Assembly (NCBI RefSeq): GCF_000230895.2
Contig: NC_016604.1
Location: 2,914,001-2,978,000, forward strand
DNA from: Mycolicibacterium rhodesiae NBB3
Lineage (GTDB): Bacteria > Actinomycetota > Actinomycetes > Mycobacteriales > Mycobacteriaceae
Reading direction: 5' to 3'
DNA length: 64,000 nt
The notes below the pieces were generated by a model. It made no database searches, was not told the DNA's origin, and worked only from the letters and a program-made list of their open reading frames with translations. The position numbers and the translations under genes are program-made. Positions 42,768 through 51,881 of the stretch are shown piece after piece (the first letter of the stretch is position 1; the number at the start of each line of letters is the position of its first letter).

Positions 42768-43799
42768 ATGGGTGACACAGTGACGGTGCAGCCGTTCGGT
42801 GAGACATTCCCTGTCGAGCCGGGAGAGACGGTGCTGTCGGCGATCCTCCGGAACGGTCGATTCGTCAAGTACGGCTGCAAGCACGGCGGATGCAGTACTT
42901 GCCGTGCCGAAGTGGTGGAAGGCGATTTCAGTCAGAGCGACGGAACATCGTTCTCGCTGAGCGACGCGGACCGCGACTCCGGCGTCGTGCTGCTCTGCTC
43001 GACGTACCCCGAGGGTGACCTCGTCGTCGACATCGGCGGGACGATGGATGACCTGACCGACGAGGAATACAACGCCGGTCAGGACGTTGTGGAGTTCACC
43101 GGCACGGTCGACCGGATCGTCGACTACACGCGTGATATCAAAGGCATCGAGATCATCCTGGACGAGCCCTCGAGCATCTCCTTTGTTCCCGGCCAGTACA
43201 TCGAGATTCAGGTGCCGGGCTCGAACGACGAGTGGCGGTCGTTCTCGATGGCGAACCCGTCCAGTCTCGATTCGCGCGTACATCTGGTGGTCCGTGTCAT
43301 TCCCAATGGCCGTTTCACGTCGCTGGTCGGCAAGGAAATTGCCGTGGGCACCACGATGAACTTGCGGGGGCCGTTCGGCCAGTTCGCAATTCGGTTGTCA
43401 TACCGGCCAATCATCTTTGTCGCCGGCGGATCGGGGATCGCCCCCGTATTGTCGATGCTAAGTGATCTCATCGAGTCGGACAACGAGCGCCCGGCCACCT
43501 TCCTCTACGGTGCCCGCACTGTCGCCGATCTGCCGATGGTTGACGAACTTCGTGAACTGGAGCGTAAACATGATTGGTTCACTTTCATTCCGGCGCTTAG
43601 CGATGCTGATCGGACGCCGTGGGACGGTGAGACAGGGCTGATTACCGAGGTGCTTAATCGCCATTTTCCCAGCACGAAGGGCCACGAGTCGTACCTTTGC
43701 GGTCCTCCCGCGATGATCGATGCGGCACTTGATGTCCTGACAAGCAGCGGGTGCAAAGAACGACATATCTTCTTCGACCGCTTTGTCCCCTCCGGATAG
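42768..43799 (+). CDS. etnD: Alkene monooxygenase reductase (NADH, FAD, [2Fe-2S])
   Basis: 343 residues. The N-terminal plant-type ferredoxin domain has Cys37, Cys42, Cys45 and Cys77 (YGCKHGGCSTCRAEV ... LLCSTYP). The FAD domain has WRSFSMANPS, and the NAD domain FVAGGSGIAPVLSML and SYLCGPPAMIDAAL. It passes electrons from NADH to the di-iron hydroxylase. It is 106 bases after etnC, with the hairpin between. Confidence 0.92.
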   Translation: MGDTVTVQPFGETFPVEPGETVLSAILRNGRFVKYGCKHGGCSTCRAEVVEGDFSQSDGTSFSLSDADRDSGVVLLCSTYPEGDLVVDIGGTMDDLTDEEYNAGQDVVEFTGTVDRIVDYTRDIKGIEIILDEPSSISFVPGQYIEIQVPGSNDEWRSFSMANPSSLDSRVHLVVRVIPNGRFTSLVGKEIAVGTTMNLRGPFGQFAIRLSYRPIIFVAGGSGIAPVLSMLSDLIESDNERPATFLYGARTVADLPMVDELRELERKHDWFTFIPALSDADRTPWDGETGLITEVLNRHFPSTKGHESYLCGPPAMIDAALDVLTSSGCKERHIFFDRFVPSG

Positions 43800-43846
43800 A
43801 TAAATCTCCCGGAATGTATTCGCGACGCCGAGGAGGCGGGTAGGCC

Positions 43847-44521
43847 ATGCCTATGCTTAGGGAACTACGTTCGGCCTTCCCCGAGAACGACGCGGAAGAT
43901 GTATTTTTCAAAGATCCCGGCCCTGTCTCGATCGGCGCTGGCGCATTGCAACCAGGTGGCTACGTGCTGTCGACTCGGATATCTACTGGCACAACCAGAA
44001 TCGGTGACTATGTAGAGCCGGTGACTCGCGAGGTGTTTGTCGAGGACTGCGCGGCGGTCAGCGTGGGCGCGCTGACCGCACCTCGGGTGGAAACTCACAT
44101 CGGCTTTCTCGTTGGCGCCGCCGTCGTTGACCGTGAGAAGGCATCAGTGCCTGCCGATTACATCGCCGCCGCGTTTCCAGTTCTGCGTCTAGTCGGCGGT
44201 CGGAGCGAATCTGAGTCCGGATCCATCGCCATCGCCGTTGGCGCACCGTCGATTCGCAGGAACGTGCTGCGCGACAGTCTAGCGACGCTCAACCGAAACG
44301 GGCGGGTGGTCGCTGCTGGCGAAGGCGCATCGATGCGACAGTCCCCGTGCGCCGGGATCGTTGCGGTCGCACGCATGCGCAATGCGGCTGAGAGCGCGCT
44401 GCGGCGCGGTCATATCGTGCTGACGGGCAGTATGCACAGTTCCGTCGCCGCGCAGCCCGGCGATCACTTCCGCACTGACGTATTGGGTTTGGGAAGCGTG
44501 TGCATTCGGTGCGTCGAATAG
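43847..44521 (+). CDS. 2-keto-4-pentenoate hydratase-like (MhpD family) protein
   Basis: 224 residues. The C-terminus PGDHFRTDVLGLGSV is the hallmark of MhpD/fumarylacetoacetase-like hydratases, and HIGFLVGAAVVDREKASV, SIAIAVGAPS fit the fold. It is shorter than the usual about 260 residues at the N-terminus. It follows etnD by 47 bases in the same direction. There is no aromatic pathway nearby, so a role in alkene metabolism is unproven. The 3' end is duplicated downstream. Confidence 0.6.
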   Translation: MPMLRELRSAFPENDAEDVFFKDPGPVSIGAGALQPGGYVLSTRISTGTTRIGDYVEPVTREVFVEDCAAVSVGALTAPRVETHIGFLVGAAVVDREKASVPADYIAAAFPVLRLVGGRSESESGSIAIAVGAPSIRRNVLRDSLATLNRNGRVVAAGEGASMRQSPCAGIVAVARMRNAAESALRRGHIVLTGSMHSSVAAQPGDHFRTDVLGLGSVCIRCVE

Positions 44522-44586
44522 CGCTGCGAGGGCATGCGTCGACGCGCCGGACCACGAAAGGACGGACGACCAATGGACGTTCGACA
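44459..44586 (+). repeat. 128-bp direct repeat, first copy
   Basis: Covers the last codons of the hydratase-like gene, its stop, and the ribosome site plus start ATGGACGTTCGACA of a following frame. It is matched by 44675-44802, 216 bases downstream, with about 10 mismatches. Confidence 0.85.
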
Positions 44587-44737
44587 GTCCAACGATGGAG
44601 GCGCCTCCCTAGCCGTCTTCATAACCAACACGGGCCGGGACATCCCGGCCGGCGATGCGGGCGGATGCGCGCACGGTGATCATTTCCGCACCTACGTATT
44701 GGGTTTGGGAAGTGTGTGCACTCGGTGCATCGAATAG
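44573..44737 (+). pseudogene. Duplication-derived hybrid reading frame
   Basis: A 54-codon frame starting MDVRQSNDGG and ending GDHFRTYVLGLGSVCTRCIE. It joins the leader of the SDR gene to a copy of the hydratase C-terminus. It is best read as a duplication scar, although it has a ribosome site. Confidence 0.55.
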
Positions 44738-44802
44738 TGCTCCGAGGGCATGCGTCGACGCGCCGGACCACGAAAGGACGGACGAGCAATGGACGTTCGA
44801 CA
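44675..44802 (+). repeat. 128-bp direct repeat, second copy
   Basis: Second copy of the repeat at 44459-44586. It supplies the ribosome site and first codons (MDVRH) of the SDR gene. Confidence 0.85.
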
Positions 44803-45580
44803 CCCTAGTATCCAATCGCCGCAGGCGGAACACGCCATGCATGAGCGCCGTGTCGCCGTAGTCACCGGTGCACTGTCTGGAATCGGCGAAGCCATCACGT
44901 CACGACTACTTGACGATGGAATGCGCGTTGCGGCTTTAGATCTCAGTGTACCGCCCGGTATGCCCCCGGGTGGGTCAGCGGCGGAACCATTGACCGTCTA
45001 TGCCGACGTCACAGATCCAACCAGTGTTGAGCACGCGATACGCGCAGTGTCGGAGCGGTTCGGCAGAGTGGACGTGCTGATCAACAACGCCGGAATCAGT
45101 GGCTCCGCCGAGGCCACCGATTGCCATACCACTCCCGTCGACGAGTGGGAACGAGTGCTCGCGGTCAACGTTCGAGGCCCTTTCTTGTGTACGCGAGCGG
45201 TCCTGCCCCACATGCTTCAGCGCCGAGACGGTCACGTGATCACCATCGCTTCCGCAGCAGGCATGGTCGCGTTTCCGCGCCGGTGCGCCTACACGACATC
45301 GAAGGGCGCAGCGATCCAGTTCACCAAGTCGATTGCACTCGACTACGCCCAATACGGCATCCGCGCGAACGCGGTCTGTCCCGGAATGGTGGAAACACCC
45401 ATGACACGGTGGCGACTGAACCAGCCAGCTCTGCGGTCTGCCATTGAAGCCGAGATCCCGATGGGTCGTGTCGCTCAGCCTGATGAGATCGCCGATGCGG
45501 TAGCAGTTCTGGCGTCCAACAGCCTTAGCTACATGACCGGACAGACAATCGTTGTTGACGGGGGATGGACGGTGCACTGA
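44789..45580 (+). CDS. SDR-family dehydrogenase (second candidate hydroxyalkyl-CoM dehydrogenase)
   Basis: 263 residues from [12 protein letters not shown] (an ATG 16 codons on, [12 protein letters not shown], is possible). SDR motifs: [14 protein letters not shown], Ser in [10 protein letters not shown] and Tyr/Lys in YTTSK, with C-terminal DGGWTVH. It is similar to but distinct from the SDR at 24083. The Xanthobacter pathway uses stereospecific R and S SDR dehydrogenases, so two SDRs here could serve different epoxide enantiomers; that is inference. Confidence 0.72.
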   Translation: MDVRHPSIQSPQAEHAMHERRVAVVTGALSGIGEAITSRLLDDGMRVAALDLSVPPGMPPGGSAAEPLTVYADVTDPTSVEHAIRAVSERFGRVDVLINNAGISGSAEATDCHTTPVDEWERVLAVNVRGPFLCTRAVLPHMLQRRDGHVITIASAAGMVAFPRRCAYTTSKGAAIQFTKSIALDYAQYGIRANAVCPGMVETPMTRWRLNQPALRSAIEAEIPMGRVAQPDEIADAVAVLASNSLSYMTGQTIVVDGGWTVH

Positions 45581-45812
45581 GCGTGTCCAGACATCTTTCC
45601 TGTATCCGCCACACTGGAAGTGGCTTCGCCTATTGCCGCCCAGGAAGGTTTGCGTGGTCGGTACGACATCCATTGGATATTTACAGCGGCGGTGCGAACA
45701 CCAAGCCACCATGGAAAGACGCTCGAAGCCACGTTCACGCGGCTAGATTGCGCGCGGGAAGTCTCATGCGGGCATTCAGTTGCAGCGGCGCTCAGCAGGG
45801 GATGCGCCGATC
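45581..45812. other. Gene-free spacer
   Basis: About 230 bases between the SDR and the molybdoenzyme remnant. Short overlapping frames only. Nothing recognised. Confidence 0.4.
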
Positions 45813-46475
45813 GTGGTAGCAGCAACCAAGCGCACCGCTACCGCGACGCATTGGGGCAACTATACGGCCCTCAGCCACAACGGACGGGTCGTCTCGCTCG
45901 AGCCGACCTCCGAAGACAGCGCCGCCTCACCGATCGGGTCGGGTATGGCCAGCGCCCAACGCGACTCCGTTCGCATAACGCAGCCCATGGTGCGTGAGGG
46001 ATGGCTTGCCGAAGGACCGGGGCCCGGCGAGCGGTCGTCGCGGCCGTGACCGTTTCGTACCCGTGCCTTTCGACTTTGCGCTCGACCTTGTTGCCGCCGA
46101 GATTGAGCGTGTACGTGGTACTTTCGGCAACGCCGCGGTCTACGCGGGCTCTTATGGGTGGGCCAGCGCCGGCCGTTTTCACCACGCGAAAAGTCAGATC
46201 CATCGATTCATGGGAATGGCAGGCGGATACGTCGACTCGGTAAACACTTATAGCGTCGGTGCGCTTGAGGTGATCATGCCCCATCTCATCGGCGGGTTGC
46301 CTATGAGTATCTCGACTCGCGGACCGACCTACGACGAGATCGCCGCCGAAGGTGAACTTGTAGTTTCATTCGGCGGGATGGCGCGCAAGAACGCCGCGAT
46401 CTGCCAGGGTGGAATCGCCGACCACGTCGTTCCTGCCCTCCAGGACCGTTGCCGAAGTGAGGTGAGCCCGTCGTA
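45813..46475 (+). pseudogene. bisC: Molybdopterin S/N-oxide reductase (BisC/TorA-like), N-terminal fragment
   Basis: Starts VVAATKRTATATHWGNYTAL, with GRVVSLEPTSEDSAASPIG typical of biotin-sulfoxide/TMAO reductases. A frameshift near 46030 moves the frame before GRDRFVPVPFDFALDLVA. The fragment continues through YAGSYGWASAGRFHHAKSQI to ALQDRC and then meets the IS3 end. It lacks most of the catalytic domain and is not functional. Confidence 0.78.
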
Positions 46476-46537
46476 GTGGTCCAGTCATTGTGGGACTCTG
46501 TTGCCCGGTGTTCGGGCGAGGAAGAATCAACAACGAC

Positions 46538-46825
46538 ATGGCATCGAACAAGCGCCGGCGGCATACGCCGGATCAGATCATCCGCAAGCTCGCCGAGGGC
46601 AACAAGCTCCTGGGGGCCGGCCAGGAGCTCGACGAGGTGTGCCGACACCTGCAGATCGCGGAGTCGACGTGGCATCGCTGGCTTGCCCAGTACGGCGGCA
46701 TGAAAGCCAACGAGGCCAAACGGCTCAAAGAACTCGAGGCCGAGAACACCCGATTGAAGAAGTTGGTCGCCAACCAGGCCCTCGACATCGACATGCTCAA
46801 GGAGATCTCGGCGGGAAACTTCTGA
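46538..46825 (+). CDS. IS3-family OrfA (helix-turn-helix)
   Basis: 95 residues, MASNKRRRHTPDQIIRKL, with a helix-turn-helix (LDEVCRHLQIAESTWHRWL) and a C-terminal leucine zipper (KRLKELEAENTRLKKLVANQ). The stop lies 4 bases after the slippery heptamer. Confidence 0.88.
   Translation: MASNKRRRHTPDQIIRKLAEGNKLLGAGQELDEVCRHLQIAESTWHRWLAQYGGMKANEAKRLKELEAENTRLKKLVANQALDIDMLKEISAGNF
46813..46819 (+). promoter_or_regulatory. Programmed -1 frameshift heptamer
   Basis: GGGAAAC reads G GGA AAC in the OrfA frame, a classical X-XXY-YYZ slippery site, directly before the OrfA stop. A -1 slip would join OrfA to OrfB and make the full OrfAB transposase. Confidence 0.65.
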
Positions 46826-47676
46826 CCCCGAACCGCAAGCGCCGCGCCGTCACGGCGCTGCGCGACCGGTTCGGGGTTTCCGAGCGCCGCGCCTGCACAG
46901 TGGTTGGCCTGCACCGTTCCACGATGCGCCTGACACCGCCGCCGATCACCACCGAGGAGGCCGAGTTGCGCGCCTGGCTGCGCCGGTTCTCCACTGACCG
47001 GCCCCGCTGGGGATGGCGGCGGGCAGCCAAGATGGCCCGCCGAGCCGGCTGGCAGGTCAACAACAAGCGCATCCGTCGTCTGTGGCGCGAGGAGGGCCTC
47101 CGCGTCCCGCAGCGCCGCAAGAAGAAGCGTCTGACCGGTATCGGTATCGCCGTGGGCGCGATGTCACCGATTCGTCCGAACGTCATCTGGGCGATGGACT
47201 TCCAGTTCGACACCACCGCCGATGGCCGCACCTTGAAGATGTTGAACGTCATCGACGAGTTCACCCGCGAAGCCCTCGCGATCGAAGTCGATCGTGGCAT
47301 CGACGCCGACGGCGTCGTCGACGTGCTGGATCGCCTGGCTCTGCACCACGGTGCGCCGCACTACGTGCGCTTCGACAACGGTCCCGAGTTCGTGGCCCAC
47401 GCGGTCAGTGATTGGTGCCGATTCAACAGTGCTGGTTCACTTTTCATCGATCCGGGCTCGCCTTGGCAGAACGCCTGGATCGAGTCGTTCAACGGCAGGC
47501 TTCGTGATGAACTGCTCAACTCATGGCGCTTCGACTCGCTCCTGGAAGCCCGCGTGATCATCGAGGACTGGCGGGTCGACTACAACGCCAACAGGCCCCA
47601 CTCCGCCCATGGCGAGCTCACCCCTGCCGAGTTCGCTCTACAGTGGACCACGACCCACCAACCCCAAGTCGCATAG
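46819..47676 (+). CDS. IS3-family OrfB (rve integrase-core transposase)
   Basis: About 285 residues made as a fusion with OrfA. HTH_21 and rve domains: VIWAMDFQFDTTADGRTLKM with the first Asp, VRFDNGPEFVAHAVSDWC with the second, and NAWIESFNGRLRDELLN with the Glu. It ends FALQWTTTHQPQVA. It looks intact. Confidence 0.87.
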   Translation, partial: LLTPNRKRRAVTALRDRFGVSERRACTVVGLHRSTMRLTPPPITTEEAELRAWLRRFSTDRPRWGWRRAAKMARRAGWQVNNKRIRRLWREEGLRVPQRRKKKRLTGIGIAVGAMSPIRPNVIWAMDFQFDTTADGRTLKMLNVIDEFTREALAIEVDRGIDADGVVDVLDRLALHHGAPHYVRFDNGPEFVAHAVSDWCRFNSAGSLFIDPGSPWQNAWIESFNGRLRDELLNSWRFDSLLEARVIIEDWRVDYNANRPHSAHGELTPAEFALQWTTTHQPQVA

Positions 47677-47688
47677 CGACTAGACCAC

Positions 47689-48235
47689 CAAACGGGTCCC
47701 CCTCACACCCTCGGGCGAGCGGTCGCCTCTTCATCTCGTCTCGAATCAGCCGAGTCGTCGCTTGCACAGCCAGTACGACAACGGTTCCTATAGCCGCGCC
47801 GGCAAGGTCGCCGACCGAGAGCCAGTGCGGATCAATCCACTTGACGCGAACGAGCGGGGCATCCGCTCCGGCGCGGTTGTACGACTGTGGAACTCGCGCG
47901 GTTCCTGCCTCGCTGGAGCGGTGATCACTGACGATGTGCGACCCGGGGTCGTCGTGCTGGCGACGGGAGCGTGGTTCGATCCGGAAGATCCGGGTGTATC
48001 GGGTTCGCTTGACCGCCATGGTAATCCCAATGTGCTCACTGCAGACGTCGGCACCTCCCGCCTGGCGCAGGCCTCGTCATCTGGTACGACGCTGGTCGAT
48101 ATCGAACCCGTCGATGGCGCAGCGGCGCCACAGCCACGCGCCTTCGTGCCACCGGATATCGTCGAGGACCGCGAAGCGATGAAACTGCTTAGAACTAGCG
48201 CTGACCGCCTCAGAGCGTCATCGAGACGCTTGTGA
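47689..48235 (+). pseudogene. bisC: Molybdopterin S/N-oxide reductase (BisC/TorA-like), C-terminal fragment
   Basis: The open frame starts directly at the IS3 right end (K-R-V-P-L-T-P-S-G). It contains the molybdopterin-binding end of the enzyme: LHLVSNQPSRRLHSQYDNG, EPVRINPLDANERGI, then NPNVLTADVGTSRLAQ. About 350-400 residues of the middle are missing between this and the N-terminal fragment, so the IS event was accompanied by a deletion. Confidence 0.8.
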
Positions 48236-48256
48236 TTGCGATACGAAGGAGGCCCT

Positions 48257-48568
48257 GTGGTCCACCCGCGCAGCTACCGTACGCCCGTTGCAAGAATCAG
48301 GCCACGAGGCTTGCCGCGCCCGCTGAATGCCGAATGGAGCTGGCAGCTTCAAGGTCGATGCGTAGGTTACCCACTGGACATCTTCTTTCCCGAATGCGAA
48401 GGCCGTGAGGGCCTGCGCCGCCGTGAGGAGACCGCCAAGCTGATCTGCTACAGGTGTCCTGTGCTCACCAAGTGCCGCGACTACGCGCTCAAAACCCCGG
48501 AGGTGCATGGCGTCTGGGGAGCGATGACGGCCCGAGAACGGTTCCAGATTCTGTTGCGCAACCGGTAA
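48257..48568 (+). CDS. whiB: WhiB-family iron-sulfur transcription factor
   Basis: About 103 residues from a GTG after AAGGAGG (GTG at 48260 has better spacing). Four cysteines bind [4Fe-4S]: one in GRCVGYPLDIFFPE and three in CYRCPVLTKC. The turn GVWGAMTARER matches the WhiB G-[VI]-W-G-G motif, with Ala for the last Gly. Actinobacteria-specific redox-responsive regulator. It lies at the edge of the island; its targets are not evident. Confidence 0.85.
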   Translation: MVHPRSYRTPVARIRPRGLPRPLNAEWSWQLQGRCVGYPLDIFFPECEGREGLRRREETAKLICYRCPVLTKCRDYALKTPEVHGVWGAMTARERFQILLRNR

Positions 48569-48866
48569 GGAATCCCACCGGCGCCGCCCTATGGCTATGG
48601 AGACCGCGCCTCTATCCTACCTGTGGACGTCACGCGCAAACTCATGGCGACAAGCTGGACACGTCGGGTGCGACGGGATGGCGCATGTCATAGACCAGCT
48701 GGCAGGCACCATATTTCGCCAGCTCGTCTGAACCCAGCCAAACCCCGGGCGTACGTGGCGCAGTCATCGGACGCATCATCGTGGGCGTCAACGCCAATCA
48801 CCCATCCACTTGAGGATTTGAGGCAAGTTCTGGCCATGCCGCGACACCATCGTGTGAAGTGCAGAG
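48569..48866. other. Gene-free spacer
   Basis: About 300 bases between whiB and the outer end of the recombinase element. No gene or strong repeat seen. Confidence 0.4.
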
Positions 48867-48901
48867 TACCGGTAAACCGCCGTATTCGACTCGGCCGTAT
48901 T
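48867..48901 (+). repeat. Outer end of module R1 (inverted partner at 55590-55624)
   Basis: 35 bases, taccggtaaaccgccgtatt and onward; 30 of 35 match the reversed right copy. Confidence 0.75.
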
Positions 48902-48940
48902 CGTCGTGCGATCGGCGCAGTCATGATGCGGTCGTGACCA

Positions 48941-50432
48941 CTAGGTGACGTAGCGCGCCCATGTTTGGGCCGCCAGTTGGGCATGTCGCTGGGTGCAGTT
49001 GTGGCTGTAGCCCAACAGGTTTGCTACGACGGGAGGGGGTATCTCGGCGACGAGGTTCTGCAGCGCGGAGTTGCGTGCTCCGAGCAGGTCGATACCCAGA
49101 GTGCGAAGCGCCATCATCATGGTGTGTGGATCGAGGTGCTTGCCGGCACGGTGGCCGGGGAATAGCCATGGGTTGGTGACCATGCCGCCGGCGGTTCGAA
49201 GGTTGGGCCGGTTGTCCAAGTGGTGTTGGATCATGCCAGCGAAGGGTTCAGGCACCGGGACAGGTTCAGCCCCAAGCGATATGCGCGTCTCGTGGGGGGG
49301 CGACAACGATCGCCGCTGTGGGCAGGGCGACGATTCTGATCAGGGGTTGGGCGTAGAGCAGCAGCAGTGTGCCAGCGACACGGTAGGGCAGTGATTCGAT
49401 GTCGTCGGTGAGGAGTCCTCTGATCCATGCCAGTCGCTGGTCTTGGGTGAGCAAGCGGCTGCTTCGGGCCTGTGGGGCGTTGAGGTGCAGCGCGGTGTTG
49501 ATTTTGCTTTTATTGGTCCATACGACGAACGTGCGGATCTTGGTGCGGGTTGTCGGTCCGGTGGCTAACCACTCGTCGATATCTTGCTGTCGGCAGGTGG
49601 CCGCGGTGCGGTGATGGGTTTCGTGTAGCCAGGTAAGGAACTTGATGGTCTCGGTGATCTCTTGTTTGGCCGAATGTGTTGGGCCATGGGAGGTTTGCCC
49701 AGGCTTTGAGTTTCGGCGTAGGCGGTGCAGATGATGCCAGGTGGCGAACTGTTCGACGGGGGCTCGAACGGCCGGCTCGCAGATCGCGTCGAGCTTGGAG
49801 TCCAGCCAGCACTGGAAACGCGCAAGGCGTTCATCCCGGTGCGGGAGCAGACCGTGGTGCTCGAGAAGGCTGCGCAGATGTGAGACCTGTCTGCCTTGGC
49901 CGGCCGCGTCGAGGCCGTCATGGCTGAGCGGGATGTCCCCTCTGGCCAGGCCGGTCAGCAGGGCCCGAACGATGGGGGAGCGTTGCCAAGAGAGGATGCT
50001 CTCGGGTCGGTCAACCCCGCACAGGATGTCCACGATGGTGCCCATAATCACCGGATCCGCTGCGCCGACGACCATCAGAGCAGTCAAGTCGTCGCGTAGC
50101 GCGCAGCGGGCGCATTGTCCACGCCGGTAGATTTGGCCTTCGATGTCACAGGTTGTGCATCGGTAGTTCCTGGGGATGCCTGCGCAGGACAGGCAGATTG
50201 GCCGGGGATCGGTGCGGTTGGTGCGGCCGGGCAGTACGCCGTCGTGTCCGCAGATCGGGCAGATGCCTCTGGTGCGCATCGCGGTGTAGAAGCAGCTGTT
50301 GCAGAGCTGCTCGTCTGGCCAGGACGGGGTGCGGTCTTGGGTGGACATCCGGCCGCATCGGGTGCAGCGCAGTGTTCCTTGGGCGTGGGGTCGTCCGCGT
50401 GTTCGGGATGGCCGGTTGGGGTTAATCGTCAT
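48941..50432 (-). pseudogene. Zinc-ribbon recombinase-like protein of module R1, frameshifted
   Basis: Homologous along its length to the intact 503-residue protein at 53822. It starts MTINPNRPSRTRGRP and carries the CxxC zinc-ribbon region (CPICGHDG, CARCALRDD). The frame breaks in a run of seven G at 49294-49300; the remainder continues as SPPHETRISLGAEPVPVPEP to ARYVT. A single-base indel in a homopolymer is the simplest cause. Confidence 0.8.
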
Positions 50433-50772
50433 CGCGGAGCACACGGGCGCGTCGCGGCCGCACGGATTTGTTGATCTCGACGACGTTGCGCGCAGACGAC
50501 GTCGCCGCGGCGGATGAGGCTTTCTTGCGGCGGACGTCGCTTGCGGTGACGGTGATCAGGTCCTCGACTCCGCAGCCGAAGATGTCGCACAGTGCAGCCA
50601 TCATTTGTAGCGAAACCCGTTCGGGGCGTTGATGAACCACCCGGTAGACCTGCGGGCGCGACAGTTGGATGCCACGCTCGGCGAGGCGGGGGATGAGGTC
50701 GGTGCTGTTGTGCATGCCGGCCGCGGCCATCAGCTCGGCCACCCGCCAGGTGTAGTCGACTTCGCGTTTCAC
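50422..50772 (-). CDS. Small XRE-family regulator of module R1
   Basis: 116 residues from a GTG coupled to the integrase stop (GTGA). The helix-turn-helix covers AAAGMHNSTDLIPRLAERGI, then LSRPQVYRVVHQRPERVSLQ and the typical LCDIFGCGVEDLI segment. The C-terminus is basic. It is about 75-80% identical by eye to the protein at 53482. Likely a repressor or recombination factor for the module. Confidence 0.78.
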   Translation of the reverse strand: MKREVDYTWRVAELMAAAGMHNSTDLIPRLAERGIQLSRPQVYRVVHQRPERVSLQMMAALCDIFGCGVEDLITVTASDVRRKKASSAAATSSARNVVEINKSVRPRRARVLRDDD

Positions 50773-51839
50773 GAGCTCTCCTCGCCGTCGAAGGACAACG
50801 CCTCATTGATGGTGGTATCCAGCGCCCGACGCAAGGTTCGGGTGCGAAAGTCGCTGGACACACAGGTGTAGAGCGAGGTGGTACTGGCATGTTCGTGACC
50901 CAGCTGGTCTTGGACGAATTTCGCGTCCCAGCCATCTTCTATGAGGTGGGTGGCATAGGAGCGCCGCAACGAGTGCAGATCCAATCCGCCCGGCAGCTGC
51001 AGGTCATCGTCGCAGTAGCGGCGGAACCGACGCAGCAGAGTGCGTTCGGCGACCAGCGCACCCTTCTCGCTGGGGAACAAGTCGATGCCATCGTCCATAC
51101 AGGGCTGACCGTGGACGAGCCAGTCGCCGATCACCTCGGGCGTCCAATCGAAGACCGTCAAGACGCTGCGCCGTTTGGGCGGGGATCCCTTCTTGGCCTT
51201 GCCATACCGGATCTGAACGACGCCGTAGCGGCCGAACTCCCGACCGCGGGGATTGCGGGAGAAGTCGACGGTCTGCAGGTGCCGTATTTCGTTGCACCGC
51301 AGCCCGTAGGAGTACGCGATCTTGAACATCACCGCGTCGCGGTAGGCCGGCAACCAGCCCTTGCGCCCCGAGGCCGCGATCAGCGCGACCTGGTCGTCGG
51401 CGTGGTCGAAGAAGTCCTGCAACTCCGCCTTGGTGAAAGCGCGTTTCTCGGGGGACTGTTCGTTGTCCTGCACGTGCGTGGCGGTGTTCCACTCGAAGAA
51501 TACTTGGGCCGGATGAGTTCCGAAGCGCTGCTCGCACACCCGGTCCCAGCCGTAATCGGGATGGCTGACATAGGAGCAGAGCTTGCGCCGGTGGATCGCG
51601 CGCAGATCACTGAAGAACTCCTCAGCCATCGCCGGTGTCCATGTCCACGGGAACTCGTTGGTCACCTCCACGAACCGCTCCACGATCCGGATCCGCCCGG
51701 CGATCGTCTCGTGGTGGAGGTTGCGGCACAGTTGCTGATTGCGCCATCCCTCGAGCATCTCCTCGACGGTCTGCGCCTCGGGATGCAGCAACGGGACCGA
51801 GCCCACGACGTACACGCGACCGCTTCTATCGACCGGCAC
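50769..51839 (-). CDS. Tyrosine integrase of module R1 (13-residue internal deletion)
   Basis: 356 residues from GTG. Catalytic set present: YSYGLRCNEIRHL (Arg), HSLRRSYATHLIEDG (H-R), LGHEHASTTSLYTCV (H-Y). Compared with the copy at 52382 it lacks 13 residues (39 bases) after RRK in the N-terminal DNA-binding domain, a helix containing VRGYQNALRMF. The deletion is in frame but removes core-binding structure, so activity is doubtful. Confidence 0.8.
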   Translation of the reverse strand: MPVDRSGRVYVVGSVPLLHPEAQTVEEMLEGWRNQQLCRNLHHETIAGRIRIVERFVEVTNEFPWTWTPAMAEEFFSDLRAIHRRKLCSYVSHPDYGWDRVCEQRFGTHPAQVFFEWNTATHVQDNEQSPEKRAFTKAELQDFFDHADDQVALIAASGRKGWLPAYRDAVMFKIAYSYGLRCNEIRHLQTVDFSRNPRGREFGRYGVVQIRYGKAKKGSPPKRRSVLTVFDWTPEVIGDWLVHGQPCMDDGIDLFPSEKGALVAERTLLRRFRRYCDDDLQLPGGLDLHSLRRSYATHLIEDGWDAKFVQDQLGHEHASTTSLYTCVSSDFRTRTLRRALDTTINEALSFDGEESS

Positions 51840-51873
51840 CGCACCCTCCCAGCTGTCTCATCGGATGATACAT

Positions 51874-51881
51874 TGAATCAT
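51874..51881 (-). promoter_or_regulatory. ATGATTCA box upstream of R1 integrase
   Basis: A reverse-strand ATGATTCA about 35 bases before the R1 integrase start, corresponding to the triple repeat before the R2 integrase. Candidate operator of the XRE proteins. Confidence 0.4.

Larger units (their letters stand above)
46476..47688 (+). mobile_element. IS3-family insertion sequence
   Basis: Ends GTGGTCCAGTCATTGTGGGACT and, reversed, GTGGTCTAGTCGCTATGCGACT are imperfect inverted repeats with the IS3 TG...CA border. Two overlapping frames with a frameshift signal are present. No short target duplication is visible, which fits an adjacent deletion. Confidence 0.85.

Noticed and set aside
44534..44737. 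Independent small gene
   Set aside because: Its ends are copies of the flanking genes made by the 128-bp duplication.
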